Shown here piece after piece: positions 62,456 through 64,000 of a stretch of DNA of 64,000 nucleotides. The stretch covers positions 1-64,000 of the forward strand of contig CAZJFH010000019.1 of assembly GCA_964545205.1 (NCBI GenBank), in the 5' to 3' direction. Each line of letters opens with the position of its first letter. The stretch's first letter is position 1. A model generated the notes under the pieces. The model was not told where the DNA came from. It did not search any database and saw only the letters and a list, made by a program, of their open reading frames with translations. A program made the position numbers and the translations under genes. This DNA is from CAZJFH01 sp964545205. Its GTDB lineage: Bacteria; Pseudomonadota; Alphaproteobacteria; Rhodospirillales; Magnetospirillaceae.

Positions 62456-64000
62456 CTACTCGGCCGCCTGGTCGGCCCAGGTATCCGGATGCTCCTCGGC
62501 CTCGCGGTGGCGGCGGGCCAGCAGCGTGTAGGCGGTGGGTACCACGAACAGGGTCAGCACGGTGCCGAGCGCGATGCCGCCGACGATCACCCAGCCGATC
62601 TGCTGGCGGCTCTCGGCCCCGGCCCCGGTGGCCAGGGCCAGCGGCACGGCGCCCAGCACCATGGCGCCGGTCGTCATCAGGATCGGCCGCAGGCGCAGCG
62701 CCGCCGCCTCGATCACCGCCGACCTCTTGTCCATGCCGCGGTCGCGGAGCTGGTTGGCGAATTCGACGATCAGGATGCCGTGCTTGGTGATCAGGCCGAT
62801 CAGCGTCACCAGGCCGATCTGGCTGTAGACGTTCAGCGTGCCGCCGCTCCATTTCAGCGCCGCCAGCGCGCCGGCCATCGCCAGCGGCACGGTCAGCATG
62901 ATCACCAGCGGGTCGCGGAAGCTCTCGAACTGCGCCGACAGCACCAGGTAGATGAAGAACAGCGCCAGCACGAAGGTGACGTAGAGCGCCTCGCTGGACG
63001 ACTTGAACTCGCGCGACGGCCCGTCCCAGTCGATGCGGGCGCTGGGCGGCAGGATGCGCTCGGCCGCCGCCTCCATGTGGGCGACGGCGTCGCCGAGCGC
63101 GTAGCCCGGCGCGATGTTGGCCGATATCTTGGCGGCCCGGAGCTGGTTGAAGTGGTTGAGTTCGGTCGGCGCCACCGTCTCGGTCACCCGCACCAGGTTC
63201 GAGAGCTGGATCATCCGCCCGTCGCCGCCGCGCACGTAGATCGTCGACAGGTCGTCGGGATTGCGCCGGTCGGCGTCCTCGACCTTGACCACGACGTCGT
63301 ACTGCTCGCCGCCCTGCTTGAAGCGGGTGACCTGACGGCCGCCCAGCATCGTCTCCAGCGTGCGGCCGACGACGTCGACCGAGCTGCCGACGTCGATGGT
63401 CTTCTCGCGGTCGACGTCGACGCGGAGCTGCGGCTTGTTGAGCTTGAGGTCCGAATCCGGCGCCTGCAGGCCGGGATAGCGCATCGCCTCCTCGAGCAGG
63501 GCGTCGGCGATGCGCTGCAACTCGGCGTAATCGCCCGAGGTCTGGACCACCATGTTGAACTGCTTCGAACTGGCGCGCTGGCCCAGCGACGACGGGTTGA
63601 CGCCGAAGGCCAGCAGCCCCGGCACCCCGAACATCTTCTGCGACAGCTCCTGCGCCACCTGCTGCTGCGGGACGTCGCGCTTCTCCCAGTCGTGGAGCTT
63701 CACGAAGCCCAGCATCCTGTTGACCGTCGGCACGCCCGAGATCACGAAATAGCGCTCGACCTGCGGATGCTCGGCGAAGAAGCCCTCGATGACCTTGGAG
63801 TAGCGGTCGGTGTAGCCGATCGTGGCGCCCTCGGGGCCGATGCCGATGGCCACCACCGTGCCGCGGTCCTCGGTCGGCGCCAGTTCCGATTTCAGGCTGG
63901 CGCCGAGCAGCCAGGCCCAGCCGCCGACCAGCGCCACCGCCAGAACCACCAGCCAGCGCACCCGCAGGGTGCCGCGCAGGCTGGCGCGGTAGCCGCGCGT
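62456..64000 (-). CDS. RND multidrug efflux pump, C-terminal half (5' end outside window)
   Basis: The 514 visible codons are the second half of an HAE1/AcrB-type transporter. They include a membrane helix near the visible start, the second porter domain (PTVNRMLGFVKLHDWEKR), then the last helices with LVLSAQFESFRDPLVIMLTV and TKHGILIVEFANQLRDRG, ending at ADQAAE. The frame continues past the window edge. Unlike the island czcA it lies in core sequence and lacks heavy-metal signatures in the visible part. Substrates are probably organic compounds. Confidence 0.9.
   Translation of the reverse strand, partial: TRGYRASLRGTLRVRWLVVLAVALVGGWAWLLGASLKSELAPTEDRGTVVAIGIGPEGATIGYTDRYSKVIEGFFAEHPQVERYFVISGVPTVNRMLGFVKLHDWEKRDVPQQQVAQELSQKMFGVPGLLAFGVNPSSLGQRASSKQFNMVVQTSGDYAELQRIADALLEEAMRYPGLQAPDSDLKLNKPQLRVDVDREKTIDVGSSVDVVGRTLETMLGGRQVTRFKQGGEQYDVVVKVEDADRRNPDDLSTIYVRGGDGRMIQLSNLVRVTETVAPTELNHFNQLRAAKISANIAPGYALGDAVAHMEAAAERILPPSARIDWDGPSREFKSSSEALYVTFVLALFFIYLVLSAQFESFRDPLVIMLTVPLAMAGALAALKWSGGTLNVYSQIGLVTLIGLITKHGILIVEFANQLRDRGMDKRSAVIEAAALRLRPILMTTGAMVLGAVPLALATGAGAESRQQIGWVIVGGIALGTVLTLFVVPTAYTLLARRHREAEEHPDTWADQAAE

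Noticed and set aside
59541..62531. 996-codon plus-strand open frame across mprF
   Set aside because: Antisense to mprF, composition of random GC-rich sequence, no motifs.

Overview
The window looks like a chromosomal segment of a high-GC alphaproteobacterium, probably of the Rhodospirillales. The main evidence is the gene order dus(nifR3)-ntrB-ntrC-ntrY-ntrX-trkA-D-amino acid aminotransferase-HAD phosphatase-hfq-hflX, the fused ispDF gene, and very GC-rich codon use. An island in the middle is visibly less GC-rich. No database search was possible, so the taxonomy is inference.

Left core (1-29251). A truncated globin-coupled chemotaxis receptor, a GT-B-like glycosyltransferase, cutA and a small diguanylate cyclase are followed by ispDF (minus strand) and ypjD. 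Then comes the nitrogen and stringency regulatory cluster from dus to hflX. An inositol-monophosphatase-like gene follows, then a DNA alkylation repair pair: an Ada-AlkA fusion and ogt. The ogt frame runs through an antisense tRNA-Ser(UGA) gene. Next is a cell-envelope run (ydcF, a MltB-like transglycosylase, rlpA, a dacA-type carboxypeptidase), then tmk-holB-metG-tatD-MBL hydrolase, mostly coupled by 4-base stop/start overlaps.

Island (about 29.3-52.2 kb). This is best read as a Tn554-type transposon inserted between two convergent genes, the MBL hydrolase and a hemerythrin-like gene. Its right end carries tnpA and tnpB (tyrosine recombinases) and tnpC. These are followed in the same operon by a coiled-coil protein and a RecD-like helicase. 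Cargo from left to right: a mercury-type operon (merR, merT, merP, a GDCCVxC protein and a flavin disulfide oxidoreductase lacking the MerA C-terminal cysteines); a short graveyard of truncated genes that includes a remnant of the helicase 3' end; a small regulator with a Lon-like AAA+ ATPase and a metallophosphoesterase, which may be an undescribed cargo or defence module; a ZIP transporter; a complete czcCBA-type efflux operon with extra exported proteins; and ynfA. The theme is metal resistance. The helicase 3' end occurs twice in the same orientation (32379-32516 and about 45864-46001), so the island was assembled in at least two steps.

Right core (52252-64000). A degenerate hemerythrin-like gene, mazG, a lipoprotein and an SDR dehydrogenase come first. 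Next is a minus-strand operon metK - glycine/sarcosine methyltransferase - sarcosine/dimethylglycine methyltransferase, which makes SAM and spends it on glycine betaine synthesis; this suggests a salt-exposed habitat. metK has a structured leader candidate. An exported protein of unknown function, csbD, a cytochrome c, mprF and the C-terminal half of an RND pump end the window.

No rRNA genes or CRISPR arrays were seen.
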